64,000 bases of DNA from Neorhizobium petrolearium (GCF_017873175.1 NZ_JAGGJW010000001.1:434001-498000), one strand, 5' to 3'; shown: positions 43,793 to 54,286, numbered from the stretch's first letter. The notes: a model not told the origin generated them from the sequence alone. A program made the numbers and translations.

Positions 43793-44526
43793 CGAAACCA
43801 CCCTCCAAATCTCCCGGCGCCGGCAACCGCACCGGCCGCAAACTCGGCCAGAAGGTCAAAAAGGGCAAGCTCAAGGCCTCTTCCCGCCGCTGGATCGAGC
43901 GACATATCAACGATCCTTACGTGCAGCGGGCCAAGCTGGAAGGTTATCGCGCCCGCGCGGCTTTCAAGCTGCTGGAAATCGACGAGAAGCATCACATCCT
44001 GAAGGGCGCGCGCCGGATCATCGATCTTGGAGCCGCTCCCGGAAGCTGGTCGCAGATCGCGGCAAACGTCACCAGTTCGACGGACGAGGATATCCGCGTT
44101 GCGGCGATCGATTTCCTGGAAATGGCGCCTTTGCCGGGTGTGAAGGTCCTGCAGCTCGACTTCCTCGATCCCGAGGCTCCGCGGCTTCTGATGGAAGCAA
44201 TCGGCGGCATGCCGGACCTCGTCATCTCCGATATGGCAGCGCCCACGACCGGCCACCAGAAGACGGATCATCTTCGCACCATGTATCTCTGTGAAGTGGC
44301 TGCGCATTTTGCGGTCGAGGTGCTGGGCGAGGGCGGCCACTTCCTGGCAAAAACCTTTCAGGGTGGCACGGAGCGCGAACTGCTCGACATGCTGAAGCGG
44401 AATTTCAGGCAGGTCATCCATGTGAAGCCCGCCGCCTCGCGCGCTGAATCGGTGGAAATGTTCCTGCTCGCCAAGCATTTCAAAGGTCGCAAAGCGGAAA
44501 ACGCCGGCGCCGACGAGCAAGCCTGA
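43789..44526 (+). CDS. rlmE: 23S rRNA (uridine2552-2'-O)-methyltransferase RlmE (FtsJ/RrmJ)
   Basis: 245 residues. An N-terminal basic arm ([20 protein letters not shown]) precedes [20 protein letters not shown] and the SAM-binding [15 protein letters not shown]. Tetrad residues are visible as Lys in AAFKLLE, Asp in VISDMAAP, Lys in FLAKTFQGG and Glu in AESVEMFLL. It modifies U2552 in the large-subunit A loop. Translationally coupled to the Ppx/GppA gene. Confidence 0.95.
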   Translation: MTKPPSKSPGAGNRTGRKLGQKVKKGKLKASSRRWIERHINDPYVQRAKLEGYRARAAFKLLEIDEKHHILKGARRIIDLGAAPGSWSQIAANVTSSTDEDIRVAAIDFLEMAPLPGVKVLQLDFLDPEAPRLLMEAIGGMPDLVISDMAAPTTGHQKTDHLRTMYLCEVAAHFAVEVLGEGGHFLAKTFQGGTERELLDMLKRNFRQVIHVKPAASRAESVEMFLLAKHFKGRKAENAGADEQA

Positions 44527-44527
44527 T

Positions 44528-45931
44528 CTATTCGCCCGCTTCCGGTTGCATCCTTCCGGAGCGATGGCCGGAAACGGCCGCACCCGTCATCGGGTCGAGT
44601 CTCAGCAGCGGTCCGATCGAAAGAAGCGAAAGGGCTGCCACCAGGAAGAAGGCGAGGTGGAAATCAGCAAGCTGGAGGTGCGATCCGGAAACGGCCGACG
44701 ATGCTTCGAGGATGAAGGCCGCGAAGGCGACGCCGAGCGCGAGGCTGATCTGCTGCAGTACCGAGGCGATCGACGTCGCCTGGCTTGCCTGCTCGTCGCT
44801 GATTTCCGAATAGCTGAGTGCGTTGGAGCCGGTAAAGAAGAAGGAACGGCAGAGGCCGGACATCAGCAGGAAGGCGACGATGAGCGCGTGCGACGTTTCC
44901 GGTGTGAAGAAGCCGTTGGCGGCGGTCGTGGCGGCGCCGAGAATGCCCGAAACAATCAACGTCACCTTGAAGCCCGTGAGTGCGAACACGCGGCGAGCGA
45001 CGAATTTCACCATCAGCGCTCCGAGAGCCCCGGCGAAGGTGATGAGGCCGGATTGGAAGGGGTTGAGGCCGAAGCCGAGCTGCAGCATCAGCGGCATCAG
45101 GAAAGGAATGGCGCCTGTCGAGATGCGGAACAGGGTGCCGCTGGTGCTTGCGGCCCGGAAGGCTTCATTCTGGAAGAGCCTGAAGTTGAGGATCGGTGCC
45201 GGATGGTTTCGCGCGTGAGCAAAATAGGCGATGCCGGCGGCGAGCCCGATGGCTGTGGCCGAGATGCCGACAGCCGGAGGCAGTGCCGGCAGGCTGATGA
45301 CGGAGAGCCCGAAGACGGTACCCGCCGCGGTGATCGAGGTAAGCAGAAAGCCCCACCAGTCGATCGACGGCGGATTGGTGGCCTCCACCTCCGGCAGGAA
45401 GATGGTGGAGAGGTATATGCCGAGAAGGCCGACGGGCACGTTGATCAGGAAGATCCAGTGCCAGGTGAAATAGGTGGTGATGAAGCCGCCGATCGGCGGG
45501 CCGGTGAGTGGTCCGATGAGCGCGGGAATGGTCAGCAATGCCATGGCAGAGACGAGTTCGCTGCGCTTGGTCGTGCGCAGCAGCACGAGCCGGCCGACCG
45601 GCGTCATCATCGCGCCGCCCATGCCCTGCAGGAAGCGCGACAGCACGAATTCGATCAGCGAGGATGAAACCGCGCAGAAGATCGAGCCTATGACGAAGAC
45701 GAGGATCGCCAGCCGGAAAATCTTTTTTGCACCGAAGCGGTCGGCCATCCAGCCGCTGATCGGAATGAACATGGCGAGTGCGACCATATAGGAGGTCAGG
45801 GCCAGTTTGAGCGTGATCGGTCCGACATTGAGGTCGGCGGCGATTGCTGGAAGCGCCGTCGCGATGACGGTCGAGTCCATCTGCTCCATGAAGAGGGCGA
45901 CAGCAAGGATAAGCGGGATGATACGGTTCAT
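44528..45931 (-). CDS. MFS drug:H+ antiporter (DHA2 family, MdtD-like)
   Basis: 467 residues, about 14 helices. Helix 1 carries MEQMDSTVIATALPAIA (motif D1), motif A is GWMADRFGAKKIFRLAI, motif C-like IGPLTGPPIGGFI. An inner-membrane exporter of unknown substrate. It converges with rlmE with one base between the stops. Last residues HRSGRMQPEAGE are hydrophilic. Confidence 0.9.
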   Translation of the reverse strand: MNRIIPLILAVALFMEQMDSTVIATALPAIAADLNVGPITLKLALTSYMVALAMFIPISGWMADRFGAKKIFRLAILVFVIGSIFCAVSSSLIEFVLSRFLQGMGGAMMTPVGRLVLLRTTKRSELVSAMALLTIPALIGPLTGPPIGGFITTYFTWHWIFLINVPVGLLGIYLSTIFLPEVEATNPPSIDWWGFLLTSITAAGTVFGLSVISLPALPPAVGISATAIGLAAGIAYFAHARNHPAPILNFRLFQNEAFRAASTSGTLFRISTGAIPFLMPLMLQLGFGLNPFQSGLITFAGALGALMVKFVARRVFALTGFKVTLIVSGILGAATTAANGFFTPETSHALIVAFLLMSGLCRSFFFTGSNALSYSEISDEQASQATSIASVLQQISLALGVAFAAFILEASSAVSGSHLQLADFHLAFFLVAALSLLSIGPLLRLDPMTGAAVSGHRSGRMQPEAGE

Positions 45932-46126
45932 GAGGGGGCCAGCGGTCAGCGCAACGGCCTCCCTGTAAACCTGTTGATCCCCTCTGCCAATTGCAGAATC
46001 TCACCTTTTGCCATTTTGTGTCACGTCTGCGTGAGATCGGATTTCCCTGTCGCAGACGGCGGTTATGTTCTTCCCCATCCGCGGATTCGGGGCGGGTTCT
46101 GCGATGGCACAAGAGGGAACAAGATC

Positions 46127-47116
46127 ATGACGTCTTTTGAAATCGGCAGGCGTGCGCTGCTTGGCACCGCCGGCCTGGGAATTATCGCCTCCCCCGCGAT
46201 CATCAGGAGCCCTGTTTTCGCGCAGGAGAACAAGCCGCTGGAGATCGATCGCGTAACGCCACCAGATATTCACCAGTTCAAGGTCGGCGGCTTTCAGGTT
46301 CTGGTGGTCAAGGATGGCGCCCGTCCCTCCGGCAATCCGGGCGAAACCTTCGGGACCGACCAGTCGCCGGAAACTGTGGGCGAACTGCTTACGCAGAACT
46401 TCCTGCCGAAGGACCAGTTCGTGAACAGCTTCTCCCCGACGCTGATCGATACCGGCAGCGATGTCATCCTTTTCGACACCGGTCTCGGCAAGGCGGCGCG
46501 AGCTCAGGGTGGCGGACGCCTGGTAGAGGGGCTTGCGGCCGCCGGCTATATGCCGGAGGACATCTCGATCATCGTCATCACCCATATGCATGGCGACCAT
46601 ATCGGCGGCATCATGGAAGACGGCAAGCCGGCCTTTCCGAAGGCACGCTATGTTACCGGTCAGGCGGAATACGATTTCTGGACCGACACGGCCCGCGCCG
46701 GCACGCCCGCTGAGGGCAATCACAAGGCGGTACTTTCCAATGTGAAGCCTCATGCGGACAAGATGACCTTCCTTCAGGACGGTAGGGAAGTCGTCTCCGG
46801 AATTACGGCCTTGCTGGCGCCCGGGCACACGCCCGGTCATCTGATCTTCAACATCGAGTCGGAAGGCAGGCGATTGGTTCTGACGGCCGATACCGCTAAT
46901 CATTACATTCTGTCGCTCGAACGTCCCGATTGGGAGGTGCGTTTCGATATGGACAAGGCAGAGGCGGCTGCTTCTCGAAAGAAGGTCTTCGATATGATCG
47001 CCACCGACAAGGTTGCCTTCCTCGGCTATCACATGCCGTTCCCTGCGGTGGGCTTCGTCGAGAAGCGGGAGACCGGCTACCGTTTCGTACCGAAGAGCTA
47101 TCAGTTCGATATTTGA
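46127..47116 (+). CDS. Exported metallo-beta-lactamase-fold hydrolase
   Basis: 329 residues. A Tat-like signal (GRRALLGTAGLGIIASPAII) is followed by the MBL fold with THMHGDHIGG (H-x-H-x-D-H), further metal ligands in APGHTPGH and TADTANHYIL, and the late His in LGYHMPFP. It is in the class of lactonase/alkylsulfatase-like MBL proteins. Periplasmic hydrolysis of an ester or lactone is likely; substrate unknown. The frame is open upstream to 45974 but that part is non-coding in look. Confidence 0.87.
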   Translation: MTSFEIGRRALLGTAGLGIIASPAIIRSPVFAQENKPLEIDRVTPPDIHQFKVGGFQVLVVKDGARPSGNPGETFGTDQSPETVGELLTQNFLPKDQFVNSFSPTLIDTGSDVILFDTGLGKAARAQGGGRLVEGLAAAGYMPEDISIIVITHMHGDHIGGIMEDGKPAFPKARYVTGQAEYDFWTDTARAGTPAEGNHKAVLSNVKPHADKMTFLQDGREVVSGITALLAPGHTPGHLIFNIESEGRRLVLTADTANHYILSLERPDWEVRFDMDKAEAAASRKKVFDMIATDKVAFLGYHMPFPAVGFVEKRETGYRFVPKSYQFDI

Positions 47117-47146
47117 CCCAGGAATTCTGCTATGGATGATCTTTCT

Positions 47147-47165
47147 CCCACATCTGTCGTGTGGG
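47147..47165 (+). terminator. Hairpin terminator after the MBL gene
   Basis: CCCACA pairs with TGTGGG around a 7-nt loop; followed by GGAATATTTT, so the T-run is weak. Confidence 0.45.
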
Positions 47166-47282
47166 GGAATATTTTGTTGAGAAATCGTAGGATTATTAGA
47201 TTTTTGTAATGTTGATTTAGGTCAAGCGGAAGTTTTTGTACTCACGGCAGTCTCTCCTCGTCAACTCAGGAGAAATACTGTC

Positions 47283-47777
47283 ATGCAATACATTCCCGCC
47301 ATTGTCGCAAGCCTTGCCCTGGCAATCGCTTCACCCGGCCCCACGCTCGCGGCTGCGACGCTGGACAAGGCCGCTTCGCAGGCTCTGATCCGCGCACTCT
47401 CCGACGAATATCATGCGGAGGCATTTTATGAGGCGGTCATGGCCAGGTTCGGAAGCGTCCGGCCGTTTTCCAACATCGTTGAATCGGAAAGGACGCATTC
47501 GGCGATGCTTTCCGACCTGATGCGCATTTACGGCCTGGATGTGCCGCGAAACGATCAATTGAACTCCGCTGCCGTGAAGATTCAGGTCCCGGCCACACTG
47601 GCGGAAGCCTGTCGCATGGGCGTGGAGGCGGAGATCGCCAATCGCGATCTCTATCGGAAAGAGCTTCTGCCGGCGGTTTCGTCCCACGCCGATATCGCAG
47701 CCGTGTTCGAGCGTCTGAGCGCTGCTTCGCAGAACAACCACCTTCATGCTTTTGAGCGTTGCGCTTCGCGCAAATGA
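47283..47777 (+). CDS. Exported ferritin-like (DUF2202) protein
   Basis: 164 residues. Signal peptide about 1-23 (VASLALAIASPGPTLA-A). The body is a four-helix bundle with ALSDEYHAEAFYEAVMARFG, NIVESERTHSAML, VEAEIANRDLYRKEL and SQNNHLHAFERC, where Glu and His residues are placed for a di-iron site. It may bind or oxidise metal in the periplasm. AGGAGAAA precedes the start. Confidence 0.85.
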   Translation: MQYIPAIVASLALAIASPGPTLAAATLDKAASQALIRALSDEYHAEAFYEAVMARFGSVRPFSNIVESERTHSAMLSDLMRIYGLDVPRNDQLNSAAVKIQVPATLAEACRMGVEAEIANRDLYRKELLPAVSSHADIAAVFERLSAASQNNHLHAFERCASRK

Positions 47778-47951
47778 CATCTGCCCCTTGGTGACGAATG
47801 ACGAGGCGATGAAATTATGCCGGTGTCGGCATTTTTGCCCTCGCAGGCTGTTCCCATCGCCACCAAGACGTGGTACGAGCCCTCGCCAACTTCCCATCCG
47901 TGAGGATCGCTTCCGGCCACTCCCCCGCCGGGACGATTTTCTATTAACTGA

Positions 47952-49469
<1,518 letters not shown>

Positions 49470-49496
49470 AACTCCGGCCGAAGGGGCTGAAGACGG

Positions 49497-49527
49497 ATGG
49501 CGCCCAACTGGCGCCATTCTCATTTCG
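49497..49527 (+). terminator. Terminator of guaB
   Basis: ATGGCGCC and GGCGCCAT form a perfect 8-bp stem with a 5-nt loop, followed by TCTCATTT. Confidence 0.75.
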
Positions 49528-49589
49528 AGGGGGCGTTGTGTCTCCTGCAGACGAACTGTATTGCTTCTCCCGGATGATCCGGAGGACTG

Positions 49590-50009
49590 ATGCTTTCCAC
49601 CAATGCCACCCTTTGGCCGATGATCGCGCATGCCGCGCTGGTATTCTTCCTTTATTGGCTCTTGTCGAGGAAACGCGCCGAAGCGGTAAAGGCAGGCAGC
49701 GCCGAGGCAGGGCAGTTTCGGGAGAACCGCCAGGAACCGCCTGAAAGTCTGCTGGTTCATAACAACCTCAAGAACCAGTTCGAGCTGCCGGTCCTGTTTC
49801 ACGGCGCCTGCCTCGCTCTCTACGCCTCGACCGCGGACAATTGGGGCACCGTCGCTCTCTCCTGGATTTTTGTTCTTTCCCGCTATGTCCATACCTATGT
49901 GCATCTCACCAGCAACCGGCTGCGTTATCGCCGTCCGCTGTTTATCGCCGGTTTCTTCTCGTTGCTGGCGATGTGGATTTGGCTCGCCGTCTGGCTGGCG
50001 CTGAACTGA
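49590..50009 (+). CDS. MAPEG-family membrane protein
   Basis: 139 residues with four predicted helices. VHNNLKNQFELPVLFHGACL carries the MAPEG signature N-x-x-E-x-P, and RYVHTYVHLTSNRLRYRRP follows in the next loop. The eukaryotic family members act on glutathione and eicosanoids; bacterial roles are mostly unknown. CCGGAGGA lies before the start. Confidence 0.88.
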   Translation: MLSTNATLWPMIAHAALVFFLYWLLSRKRAEAVKAGSAEAGQFRENRQEPPESLLVHNNLKNQFELPVLFHGACLALYASTADNWGTVALSWIFVLSRYVHTYVHLTSNRLRYRRPLFIAGFFSLLAMWIWLAVWLALN

Positions 50010-50116
50010 CAGAGCGGAAGAAGGTCAGTTGCGATCAACTTGTACTCACGAACTAGTGTAGCCCATCCTGCGAAAATCACAGGTTTTTTTATCTGAAAGC
50101 CAGTCGACCGGCGTTA

Positions 50117-50148
50117 GCTTTCCTCCGAGCGATCGCTAGGAGGAAAGC
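50117..50148 (+). promoter_or_regulatory. Perfect hairpin enclosing the ribosome-binding site of the dienelactone hydrolase gene
   Basis: GCTTTCCTCC (50117-50126) pairs fully with GGAGGAAAGC (50139-50148), which contains the Shine-Dalgarno. The loop can add AGC/GCT across a G-A mismatch. The start codon follows 3 nt after the stem. In mRNA this would block translation unless opened; in DNA it could be an operator. Confidence 0.6.
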
Positions 50149-50151
50149 GCC

Positions 50152-51036
50152 ATGGACAATGAAGTTCCGAAGATCACCCAGGCGATGATCAACGCCTATG
50201 ATGAGTATACTCATCTCACCCTCGACCGTCGCCGCTTCATGGAGAAGCTGACACAGCTTGCCGGTTCAGGTGCGGCCGCGGCGGCGGTTGCGCCGATGCT
50301 TGCCGCCAACAGCGCCAGGGCGGATATTATTCCTGCCGATGACGAGCGGTTGACGGCCGAGGAGGTTACCTATCCGGGCGCCGGCGGCGCGACGATGAAG
50401 GCCTATCTCGTGCGCCCGAAGAATGCCTCCGGACCATTGGGCGGAGTGATTGTCATTCACGAGAACCGCGGCCTCAACAACCATATCAGGGATGTCGCAC
50501 GCCGCATGGCGCTTGAGGGTTTCAACGCGCTGGCCGTCGATTTCCTGTCGCCACAGGGCGGTACGCCGGCCGACGAGGATCAGGCGCGTCAGATGTTCTC
50601 GTCGCTTGACGCCGACGGGGTTGCGGCCAATGGCGAGGCAAGCCGCGTCTATCTCGCCGGCATCAGCGGCGCGAACGGCAAGGTCGGTGCCGTCGGCTTC
50701 TGCTGGGGTGGTGGAGCCGTCAATAATCTTGCCGTGAAGTCGCCGAGCCTCAACGCCGGTGTTGCGTACTACGGATCGCAGCCGAAAGCAGAAGACGTGC
50801 CGGCCATCAAGGCGCCGCTCATGCTGCACTATGGTGGGCTCGACGAACGCATCAACGCAGGCATCCCCGCCTTCCGGGAGGCGTTGGAGAAGGGCGGAAA
50901 AACCTTCGAGATCTTCGTATATGAGGGCGCCAACCATGCCTTCAACAACGACACGTCATCGGCCCGCTATGACAAGGCGGCCGCGGACCTCGCCTGGAGC
51001 CGCACGGTGGATTTCTTCAAGAAATACCTGGCTTGA
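50152..51036 (+). CDS. Dienelactone hydrolase family protein with Tat-like signal
   Basis: 294 residues. An internal twin-arginine-like signal (LDRRRFMEKLTQLAGSG, then an Ala-rich core ending ANSARA) follows a 25-residue N-terminal stretch. The alpha/beta-hydrolase core has the Cys nucleophile in VGFCWGGGAV, Asp in YGGLDERI and His in EGANHAF. This is the YghX/DLH type with a Cys nucleophile. Substrate unknown. The 3' end overlaps convergent oxyR by 20 bp. Confidence 0.88.
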   Translation: MDNEVPKITQAMINAYDEYTHLTLDRRRFMEKLTQLAGSGAAAAAVAPMLAANSARADIIPADDERLTAEEVTYPGAGGATMKAYLVRPKNASGPLGGVIVIHENRGLNNHIRDVARRMALEGFNALAVDFLSPQGGTPADEDQARQMFSSLDADGVAANGEASRVYLAGISGANGKVGAVGFCWGGGAVNNLAVKSPSLNAGVAYYGSQPKAEDVPAIKAPLMLHYGGLDERINAGIPAFREALEKGGKTFEIFVYEGANHAFNNDTSSARYDKAAADLAWSRTVDFFKKYLA

Positions 51037-51931
51037 CACCCCCTGCGGGAGCGCAGAGCGTTACCGCCTGTCCCAGGGCGGCCATGTCCTCGGCACGGCC
51101 GCTCGACTTCCGCCATATGAGCCCGATCTCGCGCGAAGGAGCCGGGTCGGCGAATGGTACGATCCTGAGATCGTTGCGTGTTGTCTCCGTGGGGATCGCC
51201 ATTTCCGGGATCAGCGTCATTCCCATGTCGTGCGATACCATCTGAAGCAGCGTTGCCATGGAGGTTGCACCGAAATTGACAAGGCTGCGTTTTCCCGCCG
51301 TCCCGCAGACCGCGAGCGCCTGGTCGCGCAGGCAATGACCCTCCTCCAACAGCAGAAGCCTTTCCGTATCCACCTGGCTTTCGGTGAGCGACGACATCAG
51401 GACTTCGCGGTCATTGTTCGTCATGGCCATGAAGAAGCGGTCGGAGAACAGCGCCTTTGTTTCGACATTCTCGGCGTCGATCGGCAAGGCCGCAATGACC
51501 GCATCCAGCCGTCCATCGATGAGATCGGCAACCAGGCGATCGGTGATCGCCTCCTTGAGTTCGATCTCGATGCCCGGATAGCTTTCCCTGAGATAAGGCA
51601 CCAGTCGAGGCACGAGATAGGGCGCAACCGTAGGGATGATGCCGATCCGCACCAGCCCGTCGAGAGTGCCGCCGCTGTCGCGTGCCGCTTCCTCCAGTCG
51701 CTCCACCTCCGTCAATATCATGCGAATGCGTTGGAGCACCTCCATCCCCTTGCGAGTGAGGAGTACGCCCGAGCGGCTGCGCTCGACGAGCTTGCTGCCG
51801 AGATGCTCCTCCATTTCCATGATCTGCGTGGAAAGAGCCGGCTGGCTCACATGCACTTGCGCCGCTGCCCTGCCGAAATGCCGGGTGGAGGCGAGCGCAT
51901 CGAAATAGCGCATCTGGCGCAGAGTCAGCAC
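51017..51931 (-). CDS. oxyR: Hydrogen-peroxide-sensing LysR regulator OxyR (GTG start)
   Basis: 304 residues. LysR HTH with VHVSQPALSTQIMEMEEHLG, and the redox Cys pair C200 and C209 in EEGHCLRDQALAVCG, equivalent to C199/C208 of E. coli OxyR. Disulfide formation switches it to an activator of peroxide defence. The start codon is GTG; the next in-frame ATG is six codons later. The usual katG neighbour is absent; instead a 19-codon ORF and terminator lie divergently. Confidence 0.94.
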   Translation of the reverse strand: MLTLRQMRYFDALASTRHFGRAAAQVHVSQPALSTQIMEMEEHLGSKLVERSRSGVLLTRKGMEVLQRIRMILTEVERLEEAARDSGGTLDGLVRIGIIPTVAPYLVPRLVPYLRESYPGIEIELKEAITDRLVADLIDGRLDAVIAALPIDAENVETKALFSDRFFMAMTNNDREVLMSSLTESQVDTERLLLLEEGHCLRDQALAVCGTAGKRSLVNFGATSMATLLQMVSHDMGMTLIPEMAIPTETTRNDLRIVPFADPAPSREIGLIWRKSSGRAEDMAALGQAVTLCAPAGGVKPGIS

Positions 51932-51970
51932 GATAACTTTTCCCGATCGTTTTTTTTGAAGGGCGCGATC

Positions 51971-52030
51971 ATGAGTTATCGATATCGGATGAAAGATTCA
52001 ACCGTGGAGTTCGAGAACGTTGGACAGTGA
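51971..52030 (+). CDS. Possible 19-aa micro-ORF divergent from oxyR
   Basis: ATG to TGA encodes MSYRYRMKDSTVEFENVGQ, with GAAGGG about 8 nt upstream, and ends 17 nt before a strong terminator. It shares the control region of oxyR. Too short for coding statistics; it may instead be a small RNA transcript. Confidence 0.3.
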   Translation: MSYRYRMKDSTVEFENVGQ

Positions 52031-52046
52031 GCAGTCCGGACCAACG

Positions 52047-52071
52047 AAAAGCCGGGGCGGTCCCGGCTTTT
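52047..52071. terminator. Bidirectional terminator between the micro-ORF and ribH2
   Basis: AAAAGCCGGG and CCCGGCTTTT form a perfect 10-bp stem with a 5-nt loop, with T-runs on both strands. Confidence 0.85.
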
Positions 52072-52086
52072 CGGTATAGGCCGATG

Positions 52087-52521
52087 TCAGGCTGCGATCC
52101 GTTGGCGCGTTTTCACGATCATCATCGCGGCATGCGCGGCTTCGCGCCCCTTTTCCAGGAAATGAGCGGTGAATACAGCCCTGTGGTGTTCGGTTTCATG
52201 AAAATGGTGCGGCGTCAGCGATACCGACAAGATGGGAATGTCGGTGTCGAGGCTGGCGCGCATCAACCCATCGACGACCGCGGCTGCGACGAAATCATGC
52301 CGGTAGATGCCGCCGTCGATGACCAGCGCGGCAGCGATCACGGCGGCATATCTGCCTGTAGCCGCGAGATCGCGTGTGGCGAGAGGTAGTTCGAAGGCTC
52401 CTGGCACATCGAAGATGTCGACCTCTTCGCGAGGGATGAGTTCGAGAAAGCCCTCAAGTGCCTTCTCCACGATTTCCGAATGCCAGTTTGCTTTGACGAA
52501 AGCGAAGCGGGTGTGTGTCAT
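52087..52521 (-). CDS. ribH2: 6,7-dimethyl-8-ribityllumazine synthase, RibH2 type
   Basis: 144 residues. RFAFVKANWHSEIVEKALEG binds substrate at the N-terminus with Trp at the position where RibH1 has Phe; DVPGAFELPLATRDL and the LTPHHFHETEHH segment complete the site. It forms the lumazine precursor of riboflavin. The sequence type matches the decameric RibH2 of Brucella/Mesorhizobium. AAGGAG precedes the ATG, and an FMN riboswitch lies upstream, so it is separately controlled by flavin. Confidence 0.93.
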   Translation of the reverse strand: MTHTRFAFVKANWHSEIVEKALEGFLELIPREEVDIFDVPGAFELPLATRDLAATGRYAAVIAAALVIDGGIYRHDFVAAAVVDGLMRASLDTDIPILSVSLTPHHFHETEHHRAVFTAHFLEKGREAAHAAMMIVKTRQRIAA

Positions 52522-52600
52522 GTGATCTCCTTTGGCTCGACACGTCACCCAAGGCGATCACGCACGTCATCAGCCCCCGCGATGGCGGGTGCTGTACGTC

Positions 52601-52737
52601 CGTTCTCTTCCATCCGGACTATGACCGTCGGCTCAGGCATCGCACCTGATCTGCTGACCCTTCCGTTGGAAGGCGCTCGCGGGCTCACGACTTGCGCCGC
52701 ATACCGCCGGTGGGGAATTCCGCCCCGCCCTGAGAAC
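52601..52737 (-). promoter_or_regulatory. FMN riboswitch (RFN element) of ribH2
   Basis: Minus strand shows the conserved RFN blocks in order: TTCTCAGGGCGGGG, AATTCCCCACCGGCGGTA, AGCCCGCGAGCGCC, GGTCAGCAGATC, GATGCCTGAGCCGACGGT, ATAGTCCGGATG and GAAGAGAACG. Downstream a CCCGC/GCGGG hairpin and then the ribosome-binding site follow, so control of translation or termination is possible. Confidence 0.95.
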
Positions 52738-52790
52738 ACCTGTGATCTAGCTTGAAGCCTGTCAGGAAAGCAAGGCCGGATTGCTGCCAG

Positions 52791-53741
52791 TTACCACCCG
52801 GTCATGGCTTGACCCGCTCTTGCACGGGCGAGGCGGGGGAAGGTCTTCACCTCGCCGTCGAGGTCATCGGGGATGACTGCGGGCGAGATGTTGTCGAGGC
52901 AGGCGGTGATATGGTCGGTGATGGCGTTCATCAGCGAGGGAGAGAGGCCCGGCCGCTTCATGAGGCCGATCTGCACTGGCGGCAGCGGGGGGAAGCCGTC
53001 GGCGGCAGTCAGCACCTTCATGCCGGGACGCAGCGCCGATTCCGGCAGCACCGAAACGGCCATGCCGGCAAGTACCGCAGCGGCGACCACCGTCGAGGAC
53101 CAGCTTGTGAATAGAACCTGGTATTCACGGCCGTCCGCATCGAGGGCCGAGCAGGCAAGCTGCCGCCAGAGACAGTCGCGTCGCCCGACGGCAAGCGGCA
53201 CCGGCGCATCGTCCTTCAAGGGATGGTTGGCCGACCCCACCCAGCAGAGCGGCTCGGTCCGCACCACGTCGGAAATCCGCTGGCGCGGGTTGTGCGTCAC
53301 AAGCGCGATGTCGAGTTCGCCACGTGCCATCTTCTCAGCCAGGCTGACCGAGGGCTCGCAGACGATATAGAGTTCGACATTTGGATGTGTCTTGGCGAAA
53401 CGGCCGATGATTTCCGGCATGTAGCGGTCGGCATAGTCGTCCGGCGTGCCGATGCGCAGCGTGCCTTCCAGGCGATTGTCGTCGAAGGCGGCGATCGCCT
53501 CGTTGTTGAGCCGGATGATGCGCCGCGCATAGTTCAAAAGCTTCTCGCCCTCGGCGGTCAGCCGGTTGCCGCGCCCGTCCTTGGCGAAGAGCTGCTTTCC
53601 GATCCGTTCCTCCAGCCGGCGCATCTGCATCGAAACGGCCGACTGGGTCTTGAACACCCGGTCCGCCGCTTTGGTGAAACTGCCGGTATCCACAATAGCA
53701 ATGAATGTATGCAACTGGTCGATATCAAGCGGAGCGGACAT
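52791..53741 (-). CDS. LysR-family transcriptional regulator
   Basis: 316 residues. HTH LDIDQLHTFIAIVDTGSFTK with FKTQSAVSMQMRRLEERIG, then a type-2 periplasmic-binding domain beginning LRIGTPDDYADRYMPEIIG. It resembles the LrhA/HexA group in the HTH. The start at MSAPLD is chosen from the family start; no strong ribosome-binding site. Target unknown; the DUF1127 gene is divergent 200 nt away. Confidence 0.9.
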   Translation of the reverse strand: MSAPLDIDQLHTFIAIVDTGSFTKAADRVFKTQSAVSMQMRRLEERIGKQLFAKDGRGNRLTAEGEKLLNYARRIIRLNNEAIAAFDDNRLEGTLRIGTPDDYADRYMPEIIGRFAKTHPNVELYIVCEPSVSLAEKMARGELDIALVTHNPRQRISDVVRTEPLCWVGSANHPLKDDAPVPLAVGRRDCLWRQLACSALDADGREYQVLFTSWSSTVVAAAVLAGMAVSVLPESALRPGMKVLTAADGFPPLPPVQIGLMKRPGLSPSLMNAITDHITACLDNISPAVIPDDLDGEVKTFPRLARARAGQAMTGW

Positions 53742-53941
53742 GGTGGGGTATCCATCAGAGTGTTTGATGCTAATCATTAGAAACATTCGTTGGACTGATC
53801 AATAGGTTTTCAGCGATAACAAGATCGCAAATCAACGATCGATACGGCGCCTTCTCCCTGGGGCGCTCTCCCAAGGCTGCCTTTCCGTCGGACCTCCGCG
53901 GAAGGGCCGGCCAAACTCGTGCCTGATGAAAGGAAAGTCCG

Positions 53942-54241
53942 ATGAGCACGACCAAATACGGAACCGAACTCGACCTCGTCCGCGAACGGCGTATCCCCGA
54001 AGGCCGCCTGGCCCTTGCGATGCTGCGAGTGCAATCCGTATGGCGTGCCTTTCGCAATCGTCTGGCGTCCAATTGCCTCCATGATCTCGACGACCGCCAG
54101 CTCAACGATATCGGCCTCACACGGCATGATGTGGTGATGGCGCTCGACCGGTCCGGCGCTCTTGAGGATCCGTCGCTCCTTCTGACGCGCGCGGCCCGGG
54201 AACGGGCACGCACCCGCTTTGCGAGGTCCGCCAGCCGCTGA
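53942..54241 (+). CDS. DUF1127 family protein
   Basis: 99 residues. The core is a DUF1127 motif: WRAFRNRLASNCLHDLDDRQ followed by LNDIGLTRHDVVMAL. The N-terminus is charged; the C-terminus is Arg-rich (ARERARTRFARSASR). Small DUF1127 proteins in alphaproteobacteria affect phosphate, RNA turnover or stress traits. Translation signal near GAAAGG. A terminator follows. Confidence 0.85.
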   Translation: MSTTKYGTELDLVRERRIPEGRLALAMLRVQSVWRAFRNRLASNCLHDLDDRQLNDIGLTRHDVVMALDRSGALEDPSLLLTRAARERARTRFARSASR

Positions 54242-54286
54242 TCTCACACTTTCCCCGCAGGGTGATAGCCAATAGCCCTGCCTCTT

